From Spirochaetaceae bacterium 4572_59 (lineage in GTDB: Bacteria > Spirochaetota > Spirochaetia > DSM-2461), in assembly GCA_002084805.1 (NCBI GenBank), contig NBMC01000023.1, positions 1 through 57,857 on the forward strand: a stretch of 57,857 nt of DNA, given 5' to 3'. Each line of letters opens with the position of its first letter. The stretch's first letter is position 1. The translations under genes were made by a program, and so were the position numbers. Below the pieces are notes generated by a model that did no database searches, was not told the origin of the DNA, and saw nothing but the letters and a program-made list of their open reading frames with translations. This document shows positions 44,220 to 52,619 of the stretch, one piece after another.

Positions 44220-44708
44220 TCAATTCTCTTTGGCTTTCTTTGCCTTCCAGAAACGCTCTTCCGCCAGCATCTGACAGGTCGTCCGATCAAAGGCATTGGA
44301 AAAGGCTTTGATCTCTTTCTGCCCAAAATTATTGGAGTGATCGTCATTCAGCCCGGCGTCCCGGAGCATCTTGTTAAAATCACGCTGAGCCAGTCTTTCC
44401 CGGACATTCTCTTTTGTATAAATTGCACCACGGTCATTCAGGACTTTTCTGTCTCTTTCCACCAGTTCTGCCGCCAGGGGAATATCCCTTGTGATAATAA
44501 GATCGCCCTGCACAGAATTCTCGATAATATAGTCATCAGCACTCCCCTCTTCTTTAGAAGTTTGAACAAGAGAGATAAGTTGCGATTTTTTTAGGGGAAT
44601 CGGTCTATTCGCTACAAATATTAATTGAAGGGTTTGCCGCTTTGATGCCCGGAAGAGGATGTCTCTTACCGGGCGGGGACAGGAGTCCCCGTCTATCCAG
44701 ATTATCAT
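44220..44708 (-). CDS. YaiI/YqxD family protein (DUF188, NYN-like fold)
   Basis: The family signature is clear: IWIDGDSCPRPVRDILFRAS at the start, LIFVANRPIP, GSADDYIIENSVQGDLIITRDIPLA (about 57-82) and the end region SNNFGQKEIKAFSNAFDRT. Conserved acids (Asp6, Asp8, Asp59, Asp75) resemble PIN/NYN nucleases, but activity is unproven. The ATG overlaps the manA stop by four bases. Confidence 0.93.
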   Translation of the reverse strand: MIIWIDGDSCPRPVRDILFRASKRQTLQLIFVANRPIPLKKSQLISLVQTSKEEGSADDYIIENSVQGDLIITRDIPLAAELVERDRKVLNDRGAIYTKENVRERLAQRDFNKMLRDAGLNDDHSNNFGQKEIKAFSNAFDRTTCQMLAEERFWKAKKAKEN

Positions 44709-45901
44709 TCAGGAACAGCCCTTGCAATATAACCCATCCCCTTTTCGGAGACAGTACTCAGATTACGGCTCTTTCCACTCTTTGAAAGAAAACAGGATTC
44801 CCCTTCTTTTATGGTCAGAACGCTGCCATCCTGTTTAACAGTAATAGAACCTTCAGTCACAACAAGAATAGAAACAGGATATCCTGCTTCCAAGTGTATG
44901 GCACTGACATCTCCTGTCAGATTGATGTTAATCAGCTGAAACTCTTCCGAACGGGTATCATATATTCCGGAACCATCGGGAAGCGAGCGGGAACTGAGAA
45001 TCTGGGGAGGATCACAGTGAAAGGTCAGTATCTTCATCAGTTCTGGGACATCCATATACTTGGGGGTCAACCCCCCTCTGAGAACATTATCTGAGTTTGC
45101 CATAAGCTCTACGCCGAATCCCTGAAGATAGGCATGCAGTTCTCCTGCCGGCAAATAGAGGGCCTCACCGGGCTGCAGACAGAGAGTATTCAGATAGAGA
45201 GGCGATAGAATGCCCAGATCACCGGGATACTTTTTGTTCAGTTTCAGCACCCACTGACAGGCAGCAGTCTCTTCCGCTTCACTCCATCTGACTGCTTTCT
45301 CCAGAATAGTTACTTTTAAAGGACCCTCCAAATTCATAAGAGCCTGAAAAAATGTCCTGAGCTGTTCCTTGTCCTCTCCCTGATCGTCAGGAAAAAGAAG
45401 TCTAACAGCTTCATCCGGAAGCCAGGGTAGAAAGTTTTTCCTTATATCAGAGGGGGTTCTGAAACCCTTCATAGCCCAATAGGGAGTAAGAGCACAAACT
45501 ATTTCCGGTTTGTGATTGTCATCTTTATAATTGCGCTTGAATGCATCTAAAGGGATACCGGCTTCCTCTTCCCGTCTAAAGCCCTCTTCCGCCTGGGATT
45601 TACTGGGATGAGCCTGAATTGAAAGGGGCTCTCCCGCTGCCAGAAGCTTAAAAAGGAAGGGGAGATTTCCAAAACGCCGCATCAACCTGTCACCGATAGT
45701 CTGGTCCGGCTGACTTTTAATCAGTTCTGAAAGGGAGCACCACTTGCCGGCTTCTTTTTCCACCAGTGATTCAGCTCTGGGATGAACACCCATCCAGAGT
45801 TCCGCTAGAGGACCATCCGACTCTATTTTCGTCAGTTTCTGGAGATACTCTTTTGAACCCCAAGCATAGTCCTGAATAATATTTTTCATTTTCAGTATCA
45901 T
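44705..45901 (-). CDS. manA: mannose-6-phosphate isomerase, class I
   Basis: ManA interconverts mannose-6-phosphate and fructose-6-phosphate with zinc. Visible are NIIQDYAWGSKEY at the start, the zinc ligands in SIQAHPSKSQAEEGF (Gln and His, about 95-97) and HKPEIVCAL (Glu about 129), YLPAGELHAYLQGFGVELMANSDNVLRGGLTPKY (shown here in part: PAGELHAY and SDNVLRGGLT), then a C-terminal jelly-roll end. Length 398 is normal. The ATG at 45901 is seven bases from a TATAAT with no ribosome-binding site. It is co-translated with the DUF188 gene. Confidence 0.95.
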   Translation of the reverse strand: MILKMKNIIQDYAWGSKEYLQKLTKIESDGPLAELWMGVHPRAESLVEKEAGKWCSLSELIKSQPDQTIGDRLMRRFGNLPFLFKLLAAGEPLSIQAHPSKSQAEEGFRREEEAGIPLDAFKRNYKDDNHKPEIVCALTPYWAMKGFRTPSDIRKNFLPWLPDEAVRLLFPDDQGEDKEQLRTFFQALMNLEGPLKVTILEKAVRWSEAEETAACQWVLKLNKKYPGDLGILSPLYLNTLCLQPGEALYLPAGELHAYLQGFGVELMANSDNVLRGGLTPKYMDVPELMKILTFHCDPPQILSSRSLPDGSGIYDTRSEEFQLININLTGDVSAIHLEAGYPVSILVVTEGSITVKQDGSVLTIKEGESCFLSKSGKSRNLSTVSEKGMGYIARAVPE

Positions 45902-45908
45902 ACTTTAT

Positions 45909-45936
45909 ATTATAATCAATTGAGGATGAATGGAAA
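45909..45936 (-). promoter_or_regulatory. promoter of manA, likely leaderless
   Basis: TATAAT at 45909-45914 with TTTCCA at 45931-45936 (16-nt spacer), minus strand. Seven bases separate the -10 box from the ATG at 45901. Confidence 0.5.
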
Positions 45937-45952
45937 GTCTTACTGACAAAAA

Positions 45953-46801
45953 TCATTTCTCTTCTGCTATGTGGGATTCACGAAAAAAGGCTTCTTCCAG
46001 AGATAAAACGGAAATACCTTCTTTTTGTGCCTTTGCCAGAAGTATTTCGACATTATTCCGGGTAATACCCCAGGCATTATCGTTCATACCGTGGGAGGCT
46101 AGGACAACGTAACGTCCGGATTGTTCAATCTCATTCAATACTCTGTCACAGAAAAGTGGGAAAGGCATCCATTCTTCTCCTGAATCAGGCCTGTAATATA
46201 GATTATCCAGGGAAGCCGCGACAAAGTGCTGTCTCTCATTCAACTCATCAGGACTGTAATACCTGGGAGTACGACAAAATCCTCTTGTGGAAGTAAAAAC
46301 ATCTAATAAGCGGCTCTCCCAATCCTTATCTGATAATCCATAAGGATAAGCAAAGGCGACTATATCCCTATGCAGGCTCTTCTTCAGCTCCAGAAGGGGG
46401 TCCCGGATTTCCCTGTCAATGGCTTCACTGCGCATGGAGACCGGGATTTTTCTCATATTGGGATGAGTGCTGGTATGCCATCCGATTTCATGACCAGAAT
46501 ACTGCAGTTCTTTCAGAACAGACAAGTTATCATCTTCCAATTTAGCTACAGAAATATAGAAGGTGGCATGAACTCCGTACTTTTCCAGAAGAGGTATCAT
46601 TTCCAACCAAGAGAAGGAAAAATCGTCAAAACTGAGAATAAGCCCACCAGCTTCCTCGGCCGGATCAGGGGCCTCCTTCTCTGAAATTTCTGTCTCCACT
46701 GTTTCTTCCGGCATTTTTTCAATCACATTACTTGCAAAGTCAGCTGTATGAGTACAGGCCATAAGAGAAAAAAGGAGTATCAGTCCCGCTGTGTTTTTCA
46801 A
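45953..46801 (-). CDS. polysaccharide deacetylase (NodB-type) lipoprotein
   Basis: A lipoprotein signal peptide ends at the lipobox FSLMAC (Cys16). After a Glu-rich linker the NodB domain runs from about 52: ILSFDDFSFSWLEMIPLL (catalytic and metal Asp; Gly of TFDDG replaced by Phe), HEIGWHTSTHPNM with the two metal His, VAFAYPYGLSD, and a C-terminal VLASHGMND. It should remove acetyl groups from a cell-envelope or environmental polysaccharide on the outer face. Start is TTG, overlapping the lacI-type gene stop and preceded by AAGGGG. The overlap suggests control by that regulator's promoter. Confidence 0.9.
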   Translation of the reverse strand: MKNTAGLILLFSLMACTHTADFASNVIEKMPEETVETEISEKEAPDPAEEAGGLILSFDDFSFSWLEMIPLLEKYGVHATFYISVAKLEDDNLSVLKELQYSGHEIGWHTSTHPNMRKIPVSMRSEAIDREIRDPLLELKKSLHRDIVAFAYPYGLSDKDWESRLLDVFTSTRGFCRTPRYYSPDELNERQHFVAASLDNLYYRPDSGEEWMPFPLFCDRVLNEIEQSGRYVVLASHGMNDNAWGITRNNVEILLAKAQKEGISVLSLEEAFFRESHIAEEK

Positions 46802-47817
46802 ACAGAATCCCCTTCTACCAATTCGGGTATAACAATCCGGGAGACAATCTTATGCGAATCATAATCTGAGTGCATAAGGTCCAGCAGCATACAGCTTGCT
46901 TCCCGGTATAATAAATCCGGTCTGAGATCGATGGATGTCAGGTTAAAAGGCAGAACATAGTTCAAAGGCATATTGTCATAGGCGATCAGCCCGATATCCC
47001 GCCCCGGTTTCAGCCCCTCATCCTGAAGACATTGTATCACACCGATGGCCGTCAAATCATTAACAACTCCAAGTGCATCGATACGGCCGGTCCTGATTTC
47101 ACTTATAAGGGATTTTGTAGCTTCATACCCCCCTTTTTTACCAGGTTCCCCCAAAATTTGAGGCACTTCAATGTGACTGAAAGCTCCCTGAAATCCATCA
47201 TAGCGCTCTTTATTAGAACGTATCATCTCCGGCAGATAAGAAATATAAGCCGGTTTTTCATATCCTTTGTCCAATAGATGCCTGCCCGCAATCTCCCCCC
47301 CCTGATAATTATTGGTGGAACAGCGCATACACTCTGTGAAAACAGAGGTATTATGACTTATCACGGCAGGAACAGAACAGCCTGCCACAACAGCAGCCGC
47401 TTCTTCCTGTTCAACCACATCATAAAAAATGGCACCATCACAGTCCTGCTTCCAGTTGATAGAGGCTATTTCATCGAGAGAATGAAGAGTCTTCAGATTC
47501 AGACGGTACATGGAATCCTCGACTACATCCATGATACCGTTTAGCACATCCGTATAAAACCATTTGGCCGTAGGGAAATCCCCCCAATAGGGAGTACGTT
47601 TCTTTTTTTTTATACTGACGAGAGAGATCTGTCCGGTGCCTTTTCTTCTGAGAGCACTGGCGGACTTATCCGGAGAGTACCCTAGTAGCTTTGCTGCATC
47701 CAGTACGGCTTTTTTTCTGGGCTGAGAGACTTTATCAGGGTTATTATAGACCCGGGAAACCGTGGCGCTGCTTACACCAGCCAGTTCGGCAACTTTATCT
47801 CTGTTGTTCTTAGTCAT
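46798..47817 (-). CDS. LacI-family transcriptional regulator
   Basis: The helix-turn-helix (DKVAELAGVSSATVSRVYNN, about 7-26) and hinge (KSASALRRKGTGQISLV) are followed by a periplasmic-binding-protein-like sensor domain (about 62-335) with typical RYDGFQGAF and GLIAYDNMPLNYVLP. The residue pattern of the recognition helix is standard (S-S-A-T-V-S-R-V). It faces galT-galK across 117 bases that contain a palindrome overlapping the gal promoter, so it probably represses galTK and, from its own TATAAT at 47835-47840 region, itself. The effector is likely galactose or a related sugar; that is inference. AAGGAAAG precedes the ATG. Confidence 0.93.
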   Translation of the reverse strand: MTKNNRDKVAELAGVSSATVSRVYNNPDKVSQPRKKAVLDAAKLLGYSPDKSASALRRKGTGQISLVSIKKKKRTPYWGDFPTAKWFYTDVLNGIMDVVEDSMYRLNLKTLHSLDEIASINWKQDCDGAIFYDVVEQEEAAAVVAGCSVPAVISHNTSVFTECMRCSTNNYQGGEIAGRHLLDKGYEKPAYISYLPEMIRSNKERYDGFQGAFSHIEVPQILGEPGKKGGYEATKSLISEIRTGRIDALGVVNDLTAIGVIQCLQDEGLKPGRDIGLIAYDNMPLNYVLPFNLTSIDLRPDLLYREASCMLLDLMHSDYDSHKIVSRIVIPELVEGDSV

Positions 47818-47828
47818 TCATTCTTTCC

Positions 47829-47857
47829 TTGACATTATAAAATGCCAGTAGTATTGT
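47829..47857 (+). promoter_or_regulatory. promoter of galT-galK
   Basis: TTGACA (47829-47834), 17-nt spacer, TATTGT (47852-47857). The predicted start near 47864 gives a leader of about 70 nt with GGAG before the galT ATG. Confidence 0.6.
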
Positions 47858-47868
47858 ACTCGTGTACA
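47855..47868. promoter_or_regulatory. operator-like palindrome over the galTK promoter
   Basis: TGTAC, four bases, GTACA: a perfect inverted repeat overlapping the end of the -10 box and the predicted start of transcription. Its position fits repression by the divergent LacI-family protein, although LacI-type sites more often centre on CG. Confidence 0.5.
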
Positions 47869-47934
47869 TAATTTAATTCAAGCATTATTTATTCATATAA
47901 AGTAATACACTTATAAAAATTGACGGAGAGCTGA

Positions 47935-48996
47935 ATGAGTAAAATCGATTTACAGGAAAACCCCCATAGACGTTATAACCCCCTAACAGGAGAGTGGATA
48001 AAAGTATCCCCCCACCGGACAAAGCGTCCCTGGAACGGACAGCTTGAAAAACCTGTGCTGGACAAAAAACTCGAATTTGATCCGACTTGCTACCTCTGTC
48101 CCGGGAATGAACGGGCGGGGGGACTGAAAAATCCCGATTACAAGGAGACATTTGTATTTAAAAATGATTTTGCCGCTCTTCTGGAAGATACTCCTCAGGG
48201 AAACTATAAGGATGGAGATCTTTTCCAGGCTCAAACAGAAAGAGGCCTCTGTAAAGTTGTCTGTTTTTCTCCCCGTCATGACTTAACCCTATCCCTTATG
48301 GAAGTACCCCAGATAGGGGGCGTTGTCCGGACCTGGCAGAATGAATACAGGGAACTGGGGCAAAAAGATTTCATCAACCATATTCAGATTTTTGAAAACA
48401 GAGGAGCCGTAATGGGATGCTCCAACCCCCACCCTCACGGACAGATCTGGGCTGAAGAAATTATTCCGGACATCCCCGCCAAGGAGCAGGAAAACCAGAA
48501 GAACTACCTGAAAGATAAAGGCCGAGTTCTGTTAATGGATTATGCTGAAAAAGAAATGGCTTCGGGCAAAAGAGTTATTTTCAGCAATGACAGCTTTGTG
48601 GCAGTTGTTCCCTTCTGGGCAGTGTGGCCCTACGAAGCTATGATACTGCCCCTCTCCCCTCTGAAGTCCATCGACCAGATGAGTGATAAACAAGTGACAG
48701 ACCTCTCAGACGCATTAAAAAGGATGGGAACCCGCTTTGACAACCTCTTTAAGACCAGCTTCCCCTACTCTATGGGTATTCATCAGGCACCAACAGATGG
48801 AGAAGATCATGAAGAGTGGCAGCTTCATGTTCACTACTATCCACCCCTGCTGCGGAGTGCAAGCGTAAAGAAATTTATGGTGGGCTACGAAATGCTCGGG
48901 ATGCCTCAGAGAGACATCACAGCAGAGGGCAGCGCTGCTAGCCTGCGTCAATGCTCTGAAGAACACTACACTATAACTCTGGGAGAGAAACAGTGA
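47935..48996 (+). CDS. galT: galactose-1-phosphate uridylyltransferase
   Basis: GalT exchanges UMP between UDP-glucose and galactose-1-phosphate in the Leloir pathway. The sequence shows PHRRYNPLTGEWIKVSPHR at the N-terminus, CYLCPGNERAGG with a zinc-binding Cys pair, the catalytic GCSNPHPHGQIW (His-Pro-His, about 165-167), and the late motif GIHQAPTDGE followed by WQLHVHYYPPLLR. Length 353 is typical. The stop overlaps galK by four bases (ATGA type), so the pair is co-translated. No galE is in the window. Confidence 0.96.
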   Translation: MSKIDLQENPHRRYNPLTGEWIKVSPHRTKRPWNGQLEKPVLDKKLEFDPTCYLCPGNERAGGLKNPDYKETFVFKNDFAALLEDTPQGNYKDGDLFQAQTERGLCKVVCFSPRHDLTLSLMEVPQIGGVVRTWQNEYRELGQKDFINHIQIFENRGAVMGCSNPHPHGQIWAEEIIPDIPAKEQENQKNYLKDKGRVLLMDYAEKEMASGKRVIFSNDSFVAVVPFWAVWPYEAMILPLSPLKSIDQMSDKQVTDLSDALKRMGTRFDNLFKTSFPYSMGIHQAPTDGEDHEEWQLHVHYYPPLLRSASVKKFMVGYEMLGMPQRDITAEGSAASLRQCSEEHYTITLGEKQ

Positions 48997-50270
48997 AACG
49001 TCAGAATATTGAGAAACAGCTGATAAATGGAGAATTGGATGTTCTTTTTAACGAACTCTACGGAGAAAACGGATTAAAAGGCCAGAGAAAACGCTGGGGA
49101 AAACTGATTGCTAGACATGAAGAACTCTATGGCGAACAGGATATCCGCCTGTTCAGTACCCCCGGCCGAACAGAGCTGGGGGGTAACCATACAGACCATA
49201 ACCACGGCCGGGTTCTGGCTGGTTCTATCAATCTGGATACCATTGCAGCAGTTTCACTGACAGCTGATACTAGTATAATTATCGATTCGGAAGGATATCC
49301 CGCCGTAAAGCTTGATATCTCTGATTTGGATATGAATCCTTCTGAAATAAACACAACAGATGCTCTGGTACGGGGAATAGCCGCCCGTTTTGTCGCCCTG
49401 GGTTACAAGATAGGCGGATTTCGTGCCAATACCACAAGCACGGTACTAAAAGGATCCGGCTTAAGCTCTTCCGCCGCTCTGGAAGTGCTTGTTGGAACCA
49501 TTTTCGGAACCATCTTCAATGACAATAAGCTTAGCTCTACAGAGATAGCCCAGATTGGTCAGTACTCGGAAAATAACTACTTCGGAAAACCCTGTGGACT
49601 GATGGATCAGCTAGCCTGTGCCAACGGCGGGATCGTTGCCATCGACTTCAAGGATCCGGGTCAGCCAGAAATTACAGCAGTAGACTATAACTTCCACCGG
49701 GCCGGCTACACTTTGATGGTTGTGGATAGCGGAGGAAGCCATGCGGATCTGACCCGTGAATATGCGGCCATTCCCCGAGAGATGAAAGCCGTGGCAGCTC
49801 ATTTCGGCAAAGAGAACTGCCGTCAGATCAGCGAAACAGAGATTCTATCAGAAATGAAAGCTCTCCGGGAGAAATGCGGAGACCGTGCCATCCTCCGGGC
49901 CTTCCACTTTCTCCATGATAATACCCGGGTAAAATCTCAGCTAGAAGCCCTGAAACAGGATGATATCACGACCTACCTGCATCAGGTTAACAGTTCGGGA
50001 CACTCCTCCTTCTGCTACCTGCAGAATGTATATCCCGGAAAAGAACCTCAGGATCAGGGAATCAGCCTGGCTTTGAACCTGACTGAAAGCTTCCTGCACG
50101 ATAAAGGAGCCTGCCGGGTTCACGGCGGAGGATTTGCCGGAACCATCCAGGTGTACATCCCCAACGAAAGGGCTGAGGATTATATCAAGTTTATGAACAA
50201 GTTTTTTGGAGAAGGGAGCGTAACTCCCCTGAGGATCCGACAGAACTCTTCCATGATGGTGCTGGAATAG
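48993..50270 (+). CDS. galK: galactokinase
   Basis: GalK phosphorylates galactose at C1. GHMP-kinase motifs are present: FSTPGRTELGGNHTDHNHG (about 50-68), the ATP loop LKGSGLSSSAALEVLV (about 151-166), GLMDQLACANGG with the catalytic Asp, and the C-terminal RVHGGGFAGTIQVY. The first motif has the form seen in clostridial and spirochaete galactokinases rather than the enteric GRVNLIGEHTDY. Length 425 is on the long side but normal for this group. No clear terminator follows. Confidence 0.94.
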   Translation: MKRQNIEKQLINGELDVLFNELYGENGLKGQRKRWGKLIARHEELYGEQDIRLFSTPGRTELGGNHTDHNHGRVLAGSINLDTIAAVSLTADTSIIIDSEGYPAVKLDISDLDMNPSEINTTDALVRGIAARFVALGYKIGGFRANTTSTVLKGSGLSSSAALEVLVGTIFGTIFNDNKLSSTEIAQIGQYSENNYFGKPCGLMDQLACANGGIVAIDFKDPGQPEITAVDYNFHRAGYTLMVVDSGGSHADLTREYAAIPREMKAVAAHFGKENCRQISETEILSEMKALREKCGDRAILRAFHFLHDNTRVKSQLEALKQDDITTYLHQVNSSGHSSFCYLQNVYPGKEPQDQGISLALNLTESFLHDKGACRVHGGGFAGTIQVYIPNERAEDYIKFMNKFFGEGSVTPLRIRQNSSMMVLE

Positions 50271-50546
50271 GCTCTCCCCCTGCAGCAGAAGAGAAGACCG
50301 GGGTTTGACTTATCGCTTAAAACGCAGTCAACCGGAACCGCCCTCTCCATCCAAGATCATTTTATTAAGAGCTTGTTTTATAGGAAAACGGGGGATAATT
50401 TTGAGTTGGTTATAGGAAGATAGAGTTATTCCTGAAAATGGAATACATGGATGTGCTGTCATTACTGCATGCACACCATATTTGAATTCAGGTATTATTA
50501 AAATTCTGATTTGTAACCTTCCTCAGGCTGTTGTATATTTTCTAAT
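50271..50546. other. intergenic region after galK
   Basis: No ORF or RNA gene is recognised. A weak imperfect hairpin (GGTTTGACT at 50302-50310 with AGTCAACC at 50326-50333) has no T-run. The right end holds the promoter of the next gene. Confidence 0.5.
50511..50539 (+). promoter_or_regulatory. promoter of the DUF4349 lipoprotein gene, likely leaderless
   Basis: TTGTAA (50511-50516), 17-nt spacer, TATATT (50534-50539). The ATG at 50547 is seven bases downstream and has no Shine-Dalgarno sequence. Confidence 0.5.
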
Positions 50547-51731
50547 ATGAACAAGAGAAAACAGCAGTTCATGGGCGGATTTATTCAGTCTATTATGATA
50601 ACCATCCTGTTCCTGACACTCACTTCCTGCGGCTCCTATGAACGGGATACCGCCTATTTTAAAAAAGAGGCTCCGGAGATGAGCCGGATGGAAGCAATGA
50701 AAAGCATGGCCATAGAAAATGAAGCTCCCATGCCCCTGGTAACAACGGATGAAGATAGGCTGACAGGAAGTGCCCCTTCAGCTGGTACCACCCCCGAAAA
50801 GCCGGAACCGGAAAATCAGAGAAAACGAATTTATAACGGATCTACCGGGCTCGTGGTAGAAGATCCACCGGAGGTTCGCACAAATATTGAGACTATGGCC
50901 AGCGATTGGGGCGGTTATGTGGAGCAGTCCTATGCAGACTACCTGGTCCTGCGGGTACCTGCTGCCCATTTTCTGGAGATCTTTGAAACAATCCTTGAAA
51001 TGGGAAGCGTCAACTATCAACAAATTGACAGCTGGGATGTGAGCGACCAGTATCAGGATATCCAGGCCAGACTCAGCACAGCCGGGGAGACACGCAAACG
51101 CCTCTACGTACTACTGGAACGGAGTACAGATCCTGAGGAAAGAGCAAAGATTCTCAGAGAGATCGGCCGTCTGACTGAAGAAATAGAATCTATCAAACAG
51201 CAAGTACAGATCCTGGATAGCCGGATAGCTTTCTCCCGGATTACGGTGGAGCTGATCCCCCGGCTGCAGGAAAACAGCTACAAAGAAAATATCCCCTTCA
51301 GCTGGATAGCTGCCCTCTCCCCCCTCTACCCTGTTTCTGATTCATTGGAGACAAGGGTCAACGTGGATCCGGGAGAAGATTTTGCCCTTTTCAGCAAGGA
51401 AGACTTTTATGTGGCGGAAGACGCCTACGGAACAACTCTTACAATATCTACGGTTAAAAACTCTCCCCGGGGAGACAGCGTCTTCTGGCAGAAAGCCCTG
51501 CACCATCATCTGAAGGATTACTATGCCTCTGCCACATTTAAAAATCTTCAGTTTGGAGACAAAGAAATGAAAGGAATTGAGTTTACCAGCAAAGACAGCA
51601 AGCCCTTCCACTACTTTGTAGGCCTCATTGTAGATAATAAGAAAATCCATATCATAGAAATCTTCTCACCCGACAAAGAGAGAGACTTTAGCCCCCTCTA
51701 TAGGGCTCTAAAAGAAGGAGAGTGCAGATGA
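50547..51731 (+). CDS. DUF4349-like lipoprotein
   Basis: A signal peptide ends at the lipobox LTLTSC (Cys27). Residues about 88-250 fit DUF4349: a beta segment with an SWGGYVEQS-like stretch (SDWGGYVEQSYADYLVLRVP), then a coiled coil (DIQARLSTAGETRKRLYVLL to QQVQILDSRIAFSRITVEL). A C-terminal beta domain (about 270-394) is not recognised. The DUF has no settled function; such proteins are envelope lipoproteins with helical hairpins. The gene ends four bases before the ATG region of a paralog, so the two form an operon. Confidence 0.82.
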   Translation: MNKRKQQFMGGFIQSIMITILFLTLTSCGSYERDTAYFKKEAPEMSRMEAMKSMAIENEAPMPLVTTDEDRLTGSAPSAGTTPEKPEPENQRKRIYNGSTGLVVEDPPEVRTNIETMASDWGGYVEQSYADYLVLRVPAAHFLEIFETILEMGSVNYQQIDSWDVSDQYQDIQARLSTAGETRKRLYVLLERSTDPEERAKILREIGRLTEEIESIKQQVQILDSRIAFSRITVELIPRLQENSYKENIPFSWIAALSPLYPVSDSLETRVNVDPGEDFALFSKEDFYVAEDAYGTTLTISTVKNSPRGDSVFWQKALHHHLKDYYASATFKNLQFGDKEMKGIEFTSKDSKPFHYFVGLIVDNKKIHIIEIFSPDKERDFSPLYRALKEGECR

Positions 51732-52485
51732 GAAAACTCATTCTTTTTAAACTGCTTTTTATCCTTTTCTTCCTGACAGTCCTTTTCCCTTTAGCAGCGG
51801 AAGATCCCCTTTTTTATGAAGTGAATGTACGATTATTGGTTCAGGATCGGCAAAACGCTTCAAATCTCCTTGCCCTTTGGACTGAAAATAACGGCGGCTA
51901 TTATACGCTAAAGACCAACGAACAGATTGTGTTCCGCCTACCCGATGCCGCTGTTTCGGAACTGAGGAGCTATCTGAATGAAATCAGCGAAGAACTGCTT
52001 GAGTATAATCAGAATACCTACAATCTGAGAGAACAGCTTTTAAGCAGCCGTTCCGCCCTACAGGCAATGGGGTGGATTTCTATGATTTTATACAGTCTGC
52101 GGGGATGTACAGCAAGAAAGGGTTCGGTGGCCCCAAGGTCATACTGCCCGAAGGTTTTGCTCTGATCGATAAGAGTCCGGAATTCCTGGCCATATCCCCC
52201 GAGGGAGTTCGCATGAGAGTCAGGAACATGGATAACTATCCTGAAAAATCTGCCGGGTTCTGGCAGAAAACACTCTTTGCCTATCTGGGCGAACGGGGTT
52301 ATATCCCGATGGGTGAAACAACAGAGCTTGATTTTGGAGAGGCTCCCTTTTCAGTCCACCACTGGGGAGTCCCCTATGGAAATGAGGATTATATCTATAT
52401 TTCGGGCATCAGACTGAAAGGCAATAAAATAGAGTTGCTGGAAATTGCCGGCCCCGCACAACATGTAGGAGAGTATTTTCCTTGA
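51728..52485 (+). pseudogene. second DUF4349-like gene, disrupted by internal deletion and frameshift
   Basis: The 5' part starts at ATG 51728 with AAGGAG seven bases upstream and encodes a signal peptide (ILFKLLFILFFLTVLFPLAA), the first beta segment (ALWTENNGGYYTLKTNEQIV) and the start of the coiled coil (YNLREQLLSSRSALQA). At about 52070 the coding sense moves to another frame, continuing VDFYDFIQSAGMYSKKGFGG to a stop at 52485. The joined product matches its upstream neighbour at both ends: FWQKTLFAYL corresponds to FWQKALHHHL. The second half of the coiled coil and the following strand (80-100 residues) are missing at the junction. One deletion that also shifts frame explains it. If the first frame is translated it ends at 52165. 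Confidence 0.75.
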
Positions 52486-52619
52486 AAAATAAGTCAACAT
52501 AATTAAAAAAATTCTTTTTTATCAATCAATTTCATATTATGGTTAAAATTAGGTGTTTATTTTTACACAATATACATGTGTTTTTGTAAATACAAAATTC
52601 TATCTTAAAGGAAAAGCAA

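Noticed and set aside
49150-49210. Galactokinase signature deviating from GRVNLIGEHTDY
   Set aside because: The TPGRTELGGNHTDH form is, as far as I know, normal for clostridial and spirochaete galactokinases.
50302-50333. Terminator after galK
   Set aside because: The inverted repeat is imperfect, has a long loop and lacks a T-run.
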